Source: Gemmatimonadaceae bacterium
GTDB taxonomy: Bacteria > Gemmatimonadota > Gemmatimonadetes > Gemmatimonadales > Gemmatimonadaceae
DNA: 52,486 nt
Assembly (NCBI GenBank): GCA_035606695.1
Contig: DATNEW010000035.1
Span: 1 to 52,486, forward strand
Reading direction: 5' to 3'
Positions 42,539 through 51,033 of the stretch are shown piece after piece. The notes below the pieces were generated by a model. The model saw nothing but the letters and a program-made list of their open reading frames with translations. It was not told the origin of the DNA and did no database searches. Numbering within the stretch: the first letter of the stretch is position 1; each line of letters begins with the position of its first letter. The position numbers and the translations under genes were made by a program.

Positions 42539-43848
42539 GCAGCTTGCCCGTCGTTGCGCTCATCGGCCGTCCCAACGTCGGCAAGTCGGCGCTCTTCAAC
42601 CGCATCGTCGGCGACGACAGCGCGATCGTCTCCGAGGAAGCCGGCACGACGCGCGACCGCCATTTCTCGCAGACGGACTGGAACGGGCGCGCGTACTGGC
42701 TCGTCGACACCGGTGGTGTGGCGGATGATCCGCACACGCCGATGGACGTCGAGATTCGCCGCCAGGTGGACGAAGCGATCGGCGAAGCCGACTTGATGCT
42801 GTTCGTCGTCGATGCGCGCGTCGGCCTTCATCCCAGCGATGCGCACGTCGCCGAGTTGCTGCGCAACTCGGGCAAGCCGTGGATTCTCGTCGCGAACAAG
42901 GTCGACGATCCGCGCGACGCCGACTACTACGAGTTCTACTCGCTCGGGGTCGCCGAAGTGTTTCCAGTATCCGCGATCAACGGCAAGGGCTCGGGCGATC
43001 TGCTCGACGAGCTGGTGAAGCGGTTGCCCGAAGGCGCACCCGAGCAGGAAGATGCGCTGCGCGTCGCGGTGATCGGCAAGCCGAACGTCGGCAAGTCGTC
43101 GTTCGTGAACCGGCTGCTCGGCGAGAACCGACTCGTCGTGTCGGAAATCGCGGGGACGACGCGCGATTCGATCGACACGCCGATGCGGTATCACGGTCGG
43201 CTGTTCGTGTTCGTCGATACGGCGGGTTTGCGCCGGCAGAGCAAGATCGACGACGGGATCGAGTTCTATTCGTCGCTGCGCACGCGCCGCGCGATCGAGC
43301 GCGCCGACATCTGCATCCTCATGGTCGACGCGACGGAAGGCGAGATCCAGAATCAGGATCTCAAGATCGCGGCGCTCGCGTGGGAAGCAGGCCGCGCGTT
43401 GATCATGGTCGTCAACAAATGGGATCTCGCCGAGAAAGATGACAAGGCCACGGCGAAGTACCAGAAAGAGGCGGGCGAAAAGGCACCGTTCCTCAGGTTC
43501 GTTCCGTTTCTGTTCACGTCGGCGGTTACCGGGCAACGCGTCAATCGCGTGCTCGAGGTGATCCTCGAGGTGGAAGCCGAACGGGCCAAGCGCATCTCCA
43601 CGTCCGAGGTGAACGAGAAGCTCCAGGAGCTGCTCGCGCGCCGTCAGCCGCCGCAAGCCGCCGGGCGCGAGATCAAGTTGAATTACGCCACGCAGGTCGA
43701 GACGGATCCGCCGACGATCGCCGTGTTCGGCAACGCTCCCGATCTCGTCGAGGAGCATTACGTGCGCTATCTGCACAACGGCTTCCGCTCCTTCTGGCAC
43801 TTCACCGGCAATCCGTTGCGCATCGTGCTGCGCCGAAAGGCCGGATGA
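42535..43848 (+). CDS. der: Ribosome-associated GTPase Der
   Basis: GTPase with two tandem G domains, needed for 50S subunit assembly. The 437-aa protein has GRPNVGKS (about 11-18) with DTGG and NKVD in domain 1, and GKPNVGKS (about 180-187) with DTAG and NKWD in domain 2. The C-terminal KH-like domain ends in LRIVLRRK. GTG 42535 overlaps the DUF512 stop, with GGGAGA about 6 nt upstream. The stop overlaps plsY by ATGA. Length and all G motifs are normal. Confidence 0.96.
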   Translation: MSSLPVVALIGRPNVGKSALFNRIVGDDSAIVSEEAGTTRDRHFSQTDWNGRAYWLVDTGGVADDPHTPMDVEIRRQVDEAIGEADLMLFVVDARVGLHPSDAHVAELLRNSGKPWILVANKVDDPRDADYYEFYSLGVAEVFPVSAINGKGSGDLLDELVKRLPEGAPEQEDALRVAVIGKPNVGKSSFVNRLLGENRLVVSEIAGTTRDSIDTPMRYHGRLFVFVDTAGLRRQSKIDDGIEFYSSLRTRRAIERADICILMVDATEGEIQNQDLKIAALAWEAGRALIMVVNKWDLAEKDDKATAKYQKEAGEKAPFLRFVPFLFTSAVTGQRVNRVLEVILEVEAERAKRISTSEVNEKLQELLARRQPPQAAGREIKLNYATQVETDPPTIAVFGNAPDLVEEHYVRYLHNGFRSFWHFTGNPLRIVLRRKAG

Positions 43849-44552
43849 TTCCACTCTACGTCGTCGCGATCGTCGCCTCGTACTTGCTGGGGTCGATCCC
43901 GGCGGCGTACATCGCGGGTGCGGCGAACGGCGTCGACCTGCGGAAACATGGCTCCGGCAACCTCGGCGCCACGAACGTCATTCGCGTCCTCGGCAGCAAG
44001 ATCGGGCTCGCGGTCTTCGCGTTCGACATGGCGAAGGGTGCGGCGCCGGTGTTGTTCTTCCCGCGCTGGTTGTCGCCGAGCGAGGTGCCGTTCCAGAACG
44101 AAACGATCTTCGCGATCATCTGCGGCGTCGCGGCGATCATCGGTCACGTGCGGCCGATCTATTTGAAATTTGGAAAGGGCGGTAAGGGGGTCGCGACGGC
44201 TGCCGGCGTGTTCCTCGCGCTCGCGCCGATCCAAACGCTGTTGACGCTGATCATTTTTGCCGTGGTGCTGCTGTCCAGCGGATTCGTCTCGCTCGGCTCA
44301 CTTACCAGCGCCGCGATGCTCCCGATTCTGCTCGGGCTCACCGTCGGTGTGCGCTCACCGCTGTTCGCGATCAGCGTTGCCGTGGCGGCGTTCGTGTTCT
44401 GGACGCATCGTGCGAACATCGTACGGTTGCGGAATGGGGACGAGCATCGTTTCGGCAAGAAGGGGGTTCCGTCGAAGCGCCCCGCGGCCACGCTCGCCAT
44501 CAGCCTTGTGATCGTCCTCGCGATCGTCATCGCGGCGAGGTTCAGTCGGTGA
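43845..44552 (+). CDS. plsY: Glycerol-3-phosphate acyltransferase PlsY
   Basis: Membrane enzyme that acylates glycerol-3-phosphate from acyl-phosphate, the first step of phospholipid synthesis. In the 235-aa protein, SYLLGSIPAAYI, GSGNLGATNVIRVLG and KFGKGGKGVAT are the three conserved PlsY motifs, set among about five transmembrane helices. The C-terminal extension (about 25 residues past the usual end) is charged then hydrophobic. It overlaps der (ATGA) and gpsA (GTGA), linking G3P supply and use. Confidence 0.94.
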   Translation: MIPLYVVAIVASYLLGSIPAAYIAGAANGVDLRKHGSGNLGATNVIRVLGSKIGLAVFAFDMAKGAAPVLFFPRWLSPSEVPFQNETIFAIICGVAAIIGHVRPIYLKFGKGGKGVATAAGVFLALAPIQTLLTLIIFAVVLLSSGFVSLGSLTSAAMLPILLGLTVGVRSPLFAISVAVAAFVFWTHRANIVRLRNGDEHRFGKKGVPSKRPAATLAISLVIVLAIVIAARFSR

Positions 44553-45541
44553 AATGCGCCGTCATCGGCGCCGGGGCGTGGGGAACGGCGCTCGCGGATC
44601 TGCTCGCGAGCAACGGCCATGACACCATGATCTGGGCATACGAGCCGGACGTGGCGGAGACGATCGACAAGTGTCACGAGAATCGTTTCCTGAGGGGAGC
44701 GAGACTCGCGACGACGCTGCGTGCGTCGACCGATCAGCACGAAGTGCTTCGCGATGCCGCAGTCGTGATTTACGCCGCGCCGTCGCCGCATCTGCGACGC
44801 ATCGCGAACGCCGGGGCGTCGGCGGTGCGATCCGATGCCGTGCTCGCCGTCGCGACGAAGGGGATCGAGCGCGGCAGTCTCGCGCTCATGACGTCGGTGA
44901 TCGAGTCTGAGATCGCCGGGCGCGCTGTCGTCGCCGTGTCGGGCCCGAGTTTCGCGGCGGAGGTCGTGGAGCGTCAACCGACGGCTGTCGTTGCGGCGTC
45001 GACTCGCGAGGATGCCGCGCTGACCGTTCAAGGCGCGTTGAGCAGCGCGTCGTTCCGCGTTTACACGAACGACGACGTCACCGGCGTCGAATTGGGCGGC
45101 GCGTTGAAGAACGTCATGGCGGTCGCGACGGGCATCGTCGAAGGCGTGGGGCTCGGCTTCAATTCGCGCGCGGCGCTGATCACGCGCGGCCTGCACGAGA
45201 TGACGCGTCTTGGTGTCGCGCTCGGCGCGCGGGCCTCGACGTTCGCCGGGCTCGCTGGCGTTGGCGATCTCGTGCTCACGTGCACGGGCGCGCTGAGCCG
45301 CAATCGGGCGATTGGCGTCGCGATCGGGAAGGGCGCCACGCTCGACGAGGCGCTCGCCGGCAAGGAGACGGTGGCCGAGGGCGTGTTCACGACGAGCAGT
45401 GCGCTCGAGCTGGCCCGGAAGCATGACGTAGATATGCCCATCGTCGAGATGGCGCATCGCATTCTCTTCGACGGCTATTCCGCGCGCGACGCCGTCCCCG
45501 AGTTGATGGCGCGCGAACTTCGCTCGGAGCAAGACCTGTGA
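44549..45541 (+). CDS. gpsA: Glycerol-3-phosphate dehydrogenase (NAD(P)+)
   Basis: Makes glycerol-3-phosphate for PlsY from dihydroxyacetone phosphate. The 330-aa protein has the Rossmann loop GAGAWGTALADLL at the N-terminus, GPSFAAEV (about 133-140) and the catalytic Lys in ELGGALKNVMAVATG. Start is GTG inside the plsY stop. The stop overlaps the next gene (GTGA). Length and motifs are standard. Confidence 0.95.
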   Translation: MKCAVIGAGAWGTALADLLASNGHDTMIWAYEPDVAETIDKCHENRFLRGARLATTLRASTDQHEVLRDAAVVIYAAPSPHLRRIANAGASAVRSDAVLAVATKGIERGSLALMTSVIESEIAGRAVVAVSGPSFAAEVVERQPTAVVAASTREDAALTVQGALSSASFRVYTNDDVTGVELGGALKNVMAVATGIVEGVGLGFNSRAALITRGLHEMTRLGVALGARASTFAGLAGVGDLVLTCTGALSRNRAIGVAIGKGATLDEALAGKETVAEGVFTTSSALELARKHDVDMPIVEMAHRILFDGYSARDAVPELMARELRSEQDL

Positions 45542-45915
45542 GTCCCACGCCTTCGTCGTCCGACCCGATTCAGGAATTCTTCTCGATCGGGGAAGTGTGC
45601 GAGCTGACGGGCCTCAAGCCGCACGTCCTGCGCTACTGGGAGAGTCAGTTTCGCTTCCTGAGCCCCGCGAAGAATCGTTCCGGCAATCGCGTCTATCAGC
45701 GGCGCGAAGTCGAGCTCATCATGCTCGTGAAGCACCTGTTGTACGACGAGAAGTACACGATCGAAGGCGCGCGGCAGAAAGTGGATGAGCATCGCAAGGG
45801 CGGCGACCTGAAAGCCGTCGCGCGCGGCGCGCTCACGGTGCAGGCATTGGAATCGCTGGAGAACGATCTGCGGGATCTCGTCGCGTCGCTCGGATCGAAT
45901 ACTCTTGCCGACTAA
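45538..45915 (+). CDS. MerR family transcriptional regulator
   Basis: A 125-aa regulator with the MerR winged helix-turn-helix (FFSIGEVCELTGLKPHVLRYWESQF, about 14-38, then RVYQRREVELI). A helical dimerisation stretch follows; no cysteine- or ligand-binding domain is visible. A small MerR gene close to plsY/gpsA may regulate the same operon, but no palindromic operator is seen. GTG start overlaps gpsA by GTGA, and surE begins directly after its stop. Confidence 0.88.
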   Translation: MSPTPSSSDPIQEFFSIGEVCELTGLKPHVLRYWESQFRFLSPAKNRSGNRVYQRREVELIMLVKHLLYDEKYTIEGARQKVDEHRKGGDLKAVARGALTVQALESLENDLRDLVASLGSNTLAD

Positions 45916-46677
45916 ATGCGCCTTCTGATCACGAACGACGACGGCATTCTGGCGCACGGCATCGAATGCCTGTGCGCCGCGGCGGCGCCGCTCGGCGAAG
46001 TCACGGTGGTCGCGCCCGATCGCGAGCAGAGCGCCACCAGCCATTCGCTGACGCTGCATCATCCATTGCGCCCGGTTCGTCGTGGTGATCGAAAATGGCA
46101 GGTGGACGGCACGCCCACGGATTGCGTGATGCTCGCGATCGAAGCGCTGATGCCCGAGCGGCCGGACTTCGTGCTCAGTGGCATCAATCACGGCCAGAAC
46201 ATGGGCGAGGACGTGCTGTATTCAGGCACCGTCGCGGCCGCGATGGAGGGACTGGCGCTCGGCGTTCCGTCGATCGCCGTATCGTTCGCCGGTGGCGACT
46301 TGAGAACGGACGTGAGCCGGCTCAAGGAACAGGTGAAGGTCCTCACACCGCTTCTCGCGCATCTGACGTCGCTTCCGAACTTCCCGTCGGAAACGCTGTT
46401 CAACGTGAATCTTCCGCCCGTTCCCGCCGGCGCCGTGAAAGGGGTACGTCTGACGCGCCTGGGCCGGCGTGTGTACTCTGAGTCCGTGGCTCCGATGAAG
46501 GACCCGTGGGGACGACAGATCTATTGGATCGGCGGCGGCGAGATCACCTGGACGGGCGAGTCCGATTCGGATTTCCGCGCCATCGAGGAAGGCTATATCT
46601 CGGTCACGCCGTTGCATCTCGACCTGACGCACTTCGACGTGCTCAAAGGAGCGGAGCGGTGGTGGCGCGACTTGTAG
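45916..46677 (+). CDS. surE: 5'/3'-nucleotidase SurE
   Basis: Metal-dependent nucleoside monophosphatase linked to stationary-phase survival. The 253-aa protein opens MRLLITNDDG with the metal-binding Asp pair, followed by VVAPDREQSATSHSLTL and DFVLSGINHGQNMG, all hallmark SurE motifs. The ATG directly abuts the merR stop codon. The usual partner pcm follows with overlap; a strong AGGAG inside the end of surE serves pcm. Confidence 0.95.
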   Translation: MRLLITNDDGILAHGIECLCAAAAPLGEVTVVAPDREQSATSHSLTLHHPLRPVRRGDRKWQVDGTPTDCVMLAIEALMPERPDFVLSGINHGQNMGEDVLYSGTVAAAMEGLALGVPSIAVSFAGGDLRTDVSRLKEQVKVLTPLLAHLTSLPNFPSETLFNVNLPPVPAGAVKGVRLTRLGRRVYSESVAPMKDPWGRQIYWIGGGEITWTGESDSDFRAIEEGYISVTPLHLDLTHFDVLKGAERWWRDL

Positions 46678-47327
46678 ACAACGAATTCCGCGGGGCGCGC
46701 CAGCGCTTGGTCGAGACGCTGCAATCCAAGGGGATTCGCGATCTCGCCGTGTTGCGCGCCATCGAGATGACGCCGCGCCATGCATTCGTGCCGACCGGGC
46801 TCAAGCATCGCGCGTACGAGGATGCGCCGCTGCCGATCGGCAATGGCCAAACGATCTCGCAGCCGTGGGTGCATGCGCGCTATCTCGAGTTGCTCAAGCT
46901 CACGGGCAAGGAGCGCGTCCTCGAGATCGGGACCGGCTCGGGCTACCAGACCGTGCTGCTCGCGCACCTCGCCTCGCAGGTCTTTTCGATCGAACGCATT
47001 CCCGCGTTGCTGCAGCAAGCGCGCGAGAACATTCAGCGTGCGGGTGTAAGCAACGTGTCGCTGCTGTTGGGCGACGGCACGATTGGATGGCGCGAGTATG
47101 GCCCGTACGACGCGATTCTCGTCGGCGCCGGCGCGCCGTCGATCCCACAACCGTTGCTCGATCAACTCGCGGAAGGCGGCCGGCTGCTCATTCCCATCGG
47201 CGATCGCGACGAACAGAAGCTCGTCGTGGCCGATCGCAAGGACGGCCAGATCGAGCTGCACGACGTGGCGCCCGTGCGCTTCGTTCCGCTCGTCGGCCAT
47301 CACGGCTGGGACAAGCCCGCCGGCTGA
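46659..47327 (+). CDS. pcm: Protein-L-isoaspartate O-methyltransferase
   Basis: Repairs isoaspartyl residues using SAM. The 222-aa protein has AIEMTPRHAFVP, the substrate-site IGNGQTISQPWV and SAM motif I VLEIGTGSGYQT, then QLAEGGRLLIPIG. GTG 46659, inside surE, has AGGAG 7 nt upstream (46647-46651) and gives the family N-terminus. A second GTG at 46662 is possible. The frame is open far upstream but that part overlaps surE. The surE-pcm pairing is common. TGATG leads into acyP. Confidence 0.94.
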   Translation: MVARLVDNEFRGARQRLVETLQSKGIRDLAVLRAIEMTPRHAFVPTGLKHRAYEDAPLPIGNGQTISQPWVHARYLELLKLTGKERVLEIGTGSGYQTVLLAHLASQVFSIERIPALLQQARENIQRAGVSNVSLLLGDGTIGWREYGPYDAILVGAGAPSIPQPLLDQLAEGGRLLIPIGDRDEQKLVVADRKDGQIELHDVAPVRFVPLVGHHGWDKPAG

Positions 47328-47596
47328 TGCGATTGCACGTCGTCGTGCGCGGCCGCGTGCAGGGCGTTGGATTTCGCTGGTTCGTGCGCGAGCAGGCGCG
47401 GTCGCTGGGGCTCGCGGGGTGGGTGACGAACCGCTCCGACGGCGCGGTCGAGGCCGAGGCGGACGGCAGTGAAGCCGCGTTGTCAGAGTTTCATCAAGCG
47501 CTCGCCCAGGGCCCACGGAACGCGCGCGTCGACGAAATTGAAGCGCTCGCACCGACGGCTCGGCAGCTCGGTAATTCCTTCACGATCGAGAGGTAA
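47327..47596 (+). CDS. acyP: Acylphosphatase
   Basis: Small enzyme hydrolysing acyl phosphates. The 89-aa ferredoxin-like protein has VVRGRVQGVGFRWFV (with the phosphate-binding Arg) and GWVTNRSDGAVE (with the catalytic Asn), both active-site motifs. The start overlaps pcm by TGATG. Whether it acts on the acyl-phosphate pool used by PlsY is not known. Confidence 0.93.
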   Translation: MRLHVVVRGRVQGVGFRWFVREQARSLGLAGWVTNRSDGAVEAEADGSEAALSEFHQALAQGPRNARVDEIEALAPTARQLGNSFTIER

Positions 47597-47602
47597 GCGC
47601 GC

Positions 47603-48148
47603 ATGCCCGCGGCGATTGTCACCGGTGACCTGCAAGAACGCGTGAAGCGTTTGATTCGCGACATTCCCGATTATCCCAAGCCGGGAATCGTCTTCAAGGA
47701 CATCACGCCGCTGCTCGCGTCGCCGGCGGATTTCATCGCGTCGACCGACGCCATGGCCCAGCCATTCGCCGGCGCCGGCGTCACCCACGTGGTCGCGATC
47801 GAGAGTCGCGGATTCATACTCGGCGCACCTGTCGCGCAGCGACTTGGCGCGGGATTCATTCCCGTGCGCAAGCCCGGCAAGCTGCCGCACACGACGCGGC
47901 GGGAGGAGTACCAGTTGGAGTACGGCACCGACGCGCTCGAGATTCACGCCGACGCGTGCGCGCGCGACTCGCGGGTGCTTGTCGTCGATGACGTGCTCGC
48001 GACGGGCGGCACGGCCTCCGCCACAAAACGGCTCGTCGAATCGCTCGGCGCGTCGGTGATCGGATTCTCGTTCTTGATGGCGCTCAGGTTCCTGCCCGGC
48101 CTCGAGCGGCTCGAGGGAACGCGGGCCGCGCGCTTGATCGAGTACTGA
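47603..48148 (+). CDS. apt: Adenine phosphoribosyltransferase
   Basis: Purine salvage: adenine plus PRPP to AMP. The 181-aa protein has the family opening IRDIPDYPKPGIVFKDITPLL, IESRGFILGAP and the PRPP loop VLVVDDVLATGGTA. GAGAGG lies 9 nt before ATG 47603. It ends the plus-strand gene block and converges with the lipoprotein gene. Confidence 0.95.
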   Translation: MPAAIVTGDLQERVKRLIRDIPDYPKPGIVFKDITPLLASPADFIASTDAMAQPFAGAGVTHVVAIESRGFILGAPVAQRLGAGFIPVRKPGKLPHTTRREEYQLEYGTDALEIHADACARDSRVLVVDDVLATGGTASATKRLVESLGASVIGFSFLMALRFLPGLERLEGTRAARLIEY

Positions 48149-48153
48149 TGCCT

Positions 48154-48192
48154 GGCTCGATACGGTCCACTTTGTCTGCACCGTATCGAGCC
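48154..48192. terminator. Inverted repeat between convergent genes
   Basis: GGCTCGATACGGT (48154-48166) and ACCGTATCGAGCC (48180-48192) form a perfect 13-bp stem with a 13-nt loop. It lies between convergent apt and the minus-strand lipoprotein gene, so a two-way terminator is likely, although neither side has a T-run. Confidence 0.5.
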
Positions 48193-48199
48193 GAGGCGA

Positions 48200-48538
48200 T
48201 CACACGATGATGTTGCAGTTCGCGTCGAGTCCCTTCGGCGCCAGCGCGCGCGCGGCCGCGTTGACGGGGAAGTAGCCGCAGCCAAACAGCTGTGAGCACC
48301 CGCGGCTGAATTGCGCGCCGTGCGCCAACGTCACCAACGGCTGGCCGCAGTTTGCCGCGCCTCCTCCGCCGCCGCCTCCACCACCGCCATTGCCTCCCGG
48401 GCCGGCCCCAGGGTTCTTCCCGAACGACGCGCTGGCAATCACCGGACCGCTCGGCGCCGTCGGACCTGCGTCACTACAAGCCACACCAAACAACGCCACT
48501 GCTCCGACTCCAATCGCATACCTGATCGGACTACGCAT
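48200..48538 (-). CDS. Small Gly-rich lipoprotein of unknown function
   Basis: A 112-aa protein with a lipoprotein signal (MRSPIRYAIGVGAVALFGVAC) whose lipobox Cys lies at residue 21. A linker ending in a long glycine run (about 11 of 12 residues Gly) follows, then a compact C-terminal part with four Cys (ANCGQP, GCSQLFGCGYF, ANCNI), possibly two disulfides. I chose ATG 48538, with GAGG 6 nt upstream; ATG 48589 would add an unneeded N-terminus. I do not recognise the family. The glycine run is coded by GGN repeats, so length variation by slippage is likely. Confidence 0.65.
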   Translation of the reverse strand: MRSPIRYAIGVGAVALFGVACSDAGPTAPSGPVIASASFGKNPGAGPGGNGGGGGGGGGGAANCGQPLVTLAHGAQFSRGCSQLFGCGYFPVNAAARALAPKGLDANCNIIV

Positions 48539-48632
48539 GACGAACCTCGTGCAAGGATGGGTGGTGACTGCTCGTAGGTGATGCGACACGAACCCCTCGA
48601 CGACTCACGAAGTTCACGACGTGCCCCGCATC

Positions 48633-49754
48633 TCACGGGAGCTTCTGCGACGCGACAATCCCTAGCGCGACCGCCTCGACGCTGCGTGCTTTGTCGCGCA
48701 TCGACGTCATCCATCCAAGCACGTCGGCGCTGACGATCACGCGATGCGCTTTCGCATTCGGCCCGCGCGCGTCGACAAGCGTGATCGCTCCCGGCGGCGT
48801 GTGCAGCACGACACCGTAGCGCACAGGTCCCTGGTCCGCGTACGCGATCACGCCGCCAAGCCCGAAGCTCTGTATCGACGTCGCGGTATAGCGATGAAAC
48901 ACGAAACCGTATACCTCGACAAGTGTGATCGAACGAAACGAGCCGCTCGAATCACGCACGGGCATGATGCCGGCACTTGGATGCATGAAAATCGTTTGCG
49001 CCGTGGGCGGCCCGAGGCGTTGCAGCTTCTCGCCGCAACGACCGGACGCCATCGTTGTTGGCGAAACGATCCATCCGGCGAATCCAAGACGGCACGACGC
49101 GCCGAGCCGCTCCCACAACGTCATCGAGTAGCCGCGCTGCACGAACAAATCCCAGCGATGCAGCGCAGTCGCGAAATCCGCGGCCGATGCGCTGAGGAGC
49201 GGCGCGGTGACGAAGTCGAGCAACATCCACGCGCTCATCGACGACGCGCACAGCGCGATCGCCGGCATCGGCGCCGCGGGATCGAAGGTCAAGCGCGTCC
49301 GAGCAGCGCCCTGCAACACGAACAGCACTTCATTCGGATTCAACGTCGTGATCGGGCGCAAATCGCCGAAATAGGAAACGCGGCTGGTGTCCCGAACCGC
49401 GAGCGCCTGGATCAGCACCGTGCGCAACGCGGCCATTCGTGCATGGAGATTTGCGGTGTCCGCCGCATAGCGTCCGCCGCCATCGCCCGACAGGAGCAGC
49501 AGCGCGCGCGAACGCGCGTCGAGTGAATCGAACGCGGCCAACGCACCATCCTTCGCGATGATGGCGGTGTAGTCCGCGAGCGACGATCGCCACGTCACAC
49601 GTTGCAGCGCGTCGACGACGCTCTGCGGTGCGCCGGAGGGGGCGACGGGGCTGCCGCTCGTGCACTGACGGACGAGCTGTGCTCGGACAGGCGGCGTGAA
49701 CAGTCCGAACGCGATCATGCCCGCGATGGCGTGGAGCGACCGGAGCTTCAGCAT
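48633..49754 (-). CDS. Secreted protein of unknown function
   Basis: A 373-aa exported protein. The signal peptide (MLKLRSLHAIAGMIAFGLFTPPVRAQ) supports start ATG 49754, inside the stop region of the upstream gene (7-nt overlap), instead of 49808. The mature part has scattered Cys residues and no motif I recognise. It is probably coupled to the alpha/beta hydrolase gene before it. Codon use looks like that of the neighbours. Confidence 0.65.
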   Translation of the reverse strand: MLKLRSLHAIAGMIAFGLFTPPVRAQLVRQCTSGSPVAPSGAPQSVVDALQRVTWRSSLADYTAIIAKDGALAAFDSLDARSRALLLLSGDGGGRYAADTANLHARMAALRTVLIQALAVRDTSRVSYFGDLRPITTLNPNEVLFVLQGAARTRLTFDPAAPMPAIALCASSMSAWMLLDFVTAPLLSASAADFATALHRWDLFVQRGYSMTLWERLGASCRLGFAGWIVSPTTMASGRCGEKLQRLGPPTAQTIFMHPSAGIMPVRDSSGSFRSITLVEVYGFVFHRYTATSIQSFGLGGVIAYADQGPVRYGVVLHTPPGAITLVDARGPNAKAHRVIVSADVLGWMTSMRDKARSVEAVALGIVASQKLP

Positions 49755-50914
49755 CGTCCTGTCGCGCGGGCGACGATCTGCAGCGCATCGAGCAGACGTC
49801 CGATCCATTTGGAGTCGACGGCATTCGCGAGCGCCGTCGACGACTGCCCACCGACGAACGCTTTGACCTCGGCGCCGAGCTTGTCGTACGCCGCCGGATC
49901 ATTCGTGCACCGAAGCGCGGGCAGGGAATCCCAAACCGCCGGCCAATTGAATTTCGTTTTCTCGGCGTCGGTGAACGCCTCCCCGCGAATGAACGTCGCC
50001 AATGGCAGCGCGACTTCCGGCGCCATGAGATAATTCGCGAAGCCGTGAACATCCGAGATCGCGGGACTGAACGACTTTGGCGCCGCGATGCCCTTGGTCT
50101 GCACGAGGGAATACATGCCGTTCGAGATCGCGTCTTTCCACTGCGCCGACGCGACGCTGGTCTTCGACGGATCGAACGCCCGGCCGAAGAGCAGCCACGG
50201 AATTGGATCGAACTCCTGTCGCGCGTTGTACATGTAGCCCGACACAAGCGAACCGTTCATGCCGGGAATGAGCGGCACGTCGTACACCTGCGGCAGCTCG
50301 AGCACGAACGGCGCGACGTTGGCCAGCGTGAACCACGCATCGAATCCGCCGCGCTGAATCCAGCCGCTTTGATCGTCGAGATAGCGAAGCGCCCACGTCG
50401 TTGCCGCCGTGCCGAGCGAGTGCGAGACGAGAATGTGTCGCACGGGAGCGCCGCCGGCGATCTTTCGCGCCGCCTGGTCCGCACCCGTGATCGCCGCGAG
50501 AATCTTCGTGGTGACCCAGTTTCGCGTCTGCGCGGTATCGATCCACCACATCAGGACGTCGAGGCAGTTCGCCCACAGGAAATCGACCGATGCGAGGCGC
50601 GTGATGTCCGCGTCGGCCATGACGCTGCCGGCGAGTTTCTTCGTCAGCGCGGCGCGATCGGCACTCGACGCGCGAAACTCGTCGAACACCTGGTAGTAGG
50701 AGATCGGAATGAGCCACGTCGAGTCCGGCGATTGCGCCGCTGCCGGCGGCTTCGTCGGATCGTTCACGACGACCGGCGGCGTGAGCTGAAACGTGTTGGC
50801 GATCCACTGCATGGCGGCCAGCGGCCCCGCGGACCACGCCGGCTGCGTGGGATTCGGTTGGCCGCTGGCCGTTCCGCACCCGATTCCGTGGACGAGATAT
50901 ACGAGAGTTGGCAT
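49748..50914 (-). CDS. Alpha/beta-hydrolase-like protein
   Basis: A 388-aa protein starting MPTLVYLVHGIGCG, where HG is the usual oxyanion-hole motif. It has a nucleophile elbow ILVSHSLGTAA (SHSLG, Ser near residue 167) and a possible catalytic His in DVHGFANYL. No signal peptide is seen, so it is probably cytoplasmic. Lipase or esterase activity is inferred from the fold motifs only; I cannot name the family. It overlaps the secreted-protein gene by 7 nt. No clear Shine-Dalgarno precedes the ATG. Confidence 0.68.
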   Translation of the reverse strand: MPTLVYLVHGIGCGTASGQPNPTQPAWSAGPLAAMQWIANTFQLTPPVVVNDPTKPPAAAQSPDSTWLIPISYYQVFDEFRASSADRAALTKKLAGSVMADADITRLASVDFLWANCLDVLMWWIDTAQTRNWVTTKILAAITGADQAARKIAGGAPVRHILVSHSLGTAATTWALRYLDDQSGWIQRGGFDAWFTLANVAPFVLELPQVYDVPLIPGMNGSLVSGYMYNARQEFDPIPWLLFGRAFDPSKTSVASAQWKDAISNGMYSLVQTKGIAAPKSFSPAISDVHGFANYLMAPEVALPLATFIRGEAFTDAEKTKFNWPAVWDSLPALRCTNDPAAYDKLGAEVKAFVGGQSSTALANAVDSKWIGRLLDALQIVARATGRC

Positions 50915-51033
50915 TCAAGGAACGGAACGAGGGGCTATCGACAGACGAGGAGGGCGCGGAAGTGTGCTGCGCTCCGACGGCATGTGCAAGTCCCGCGTCG
51001 ATTCATCAAGAATCGCCCGCCATAATCAGATGA

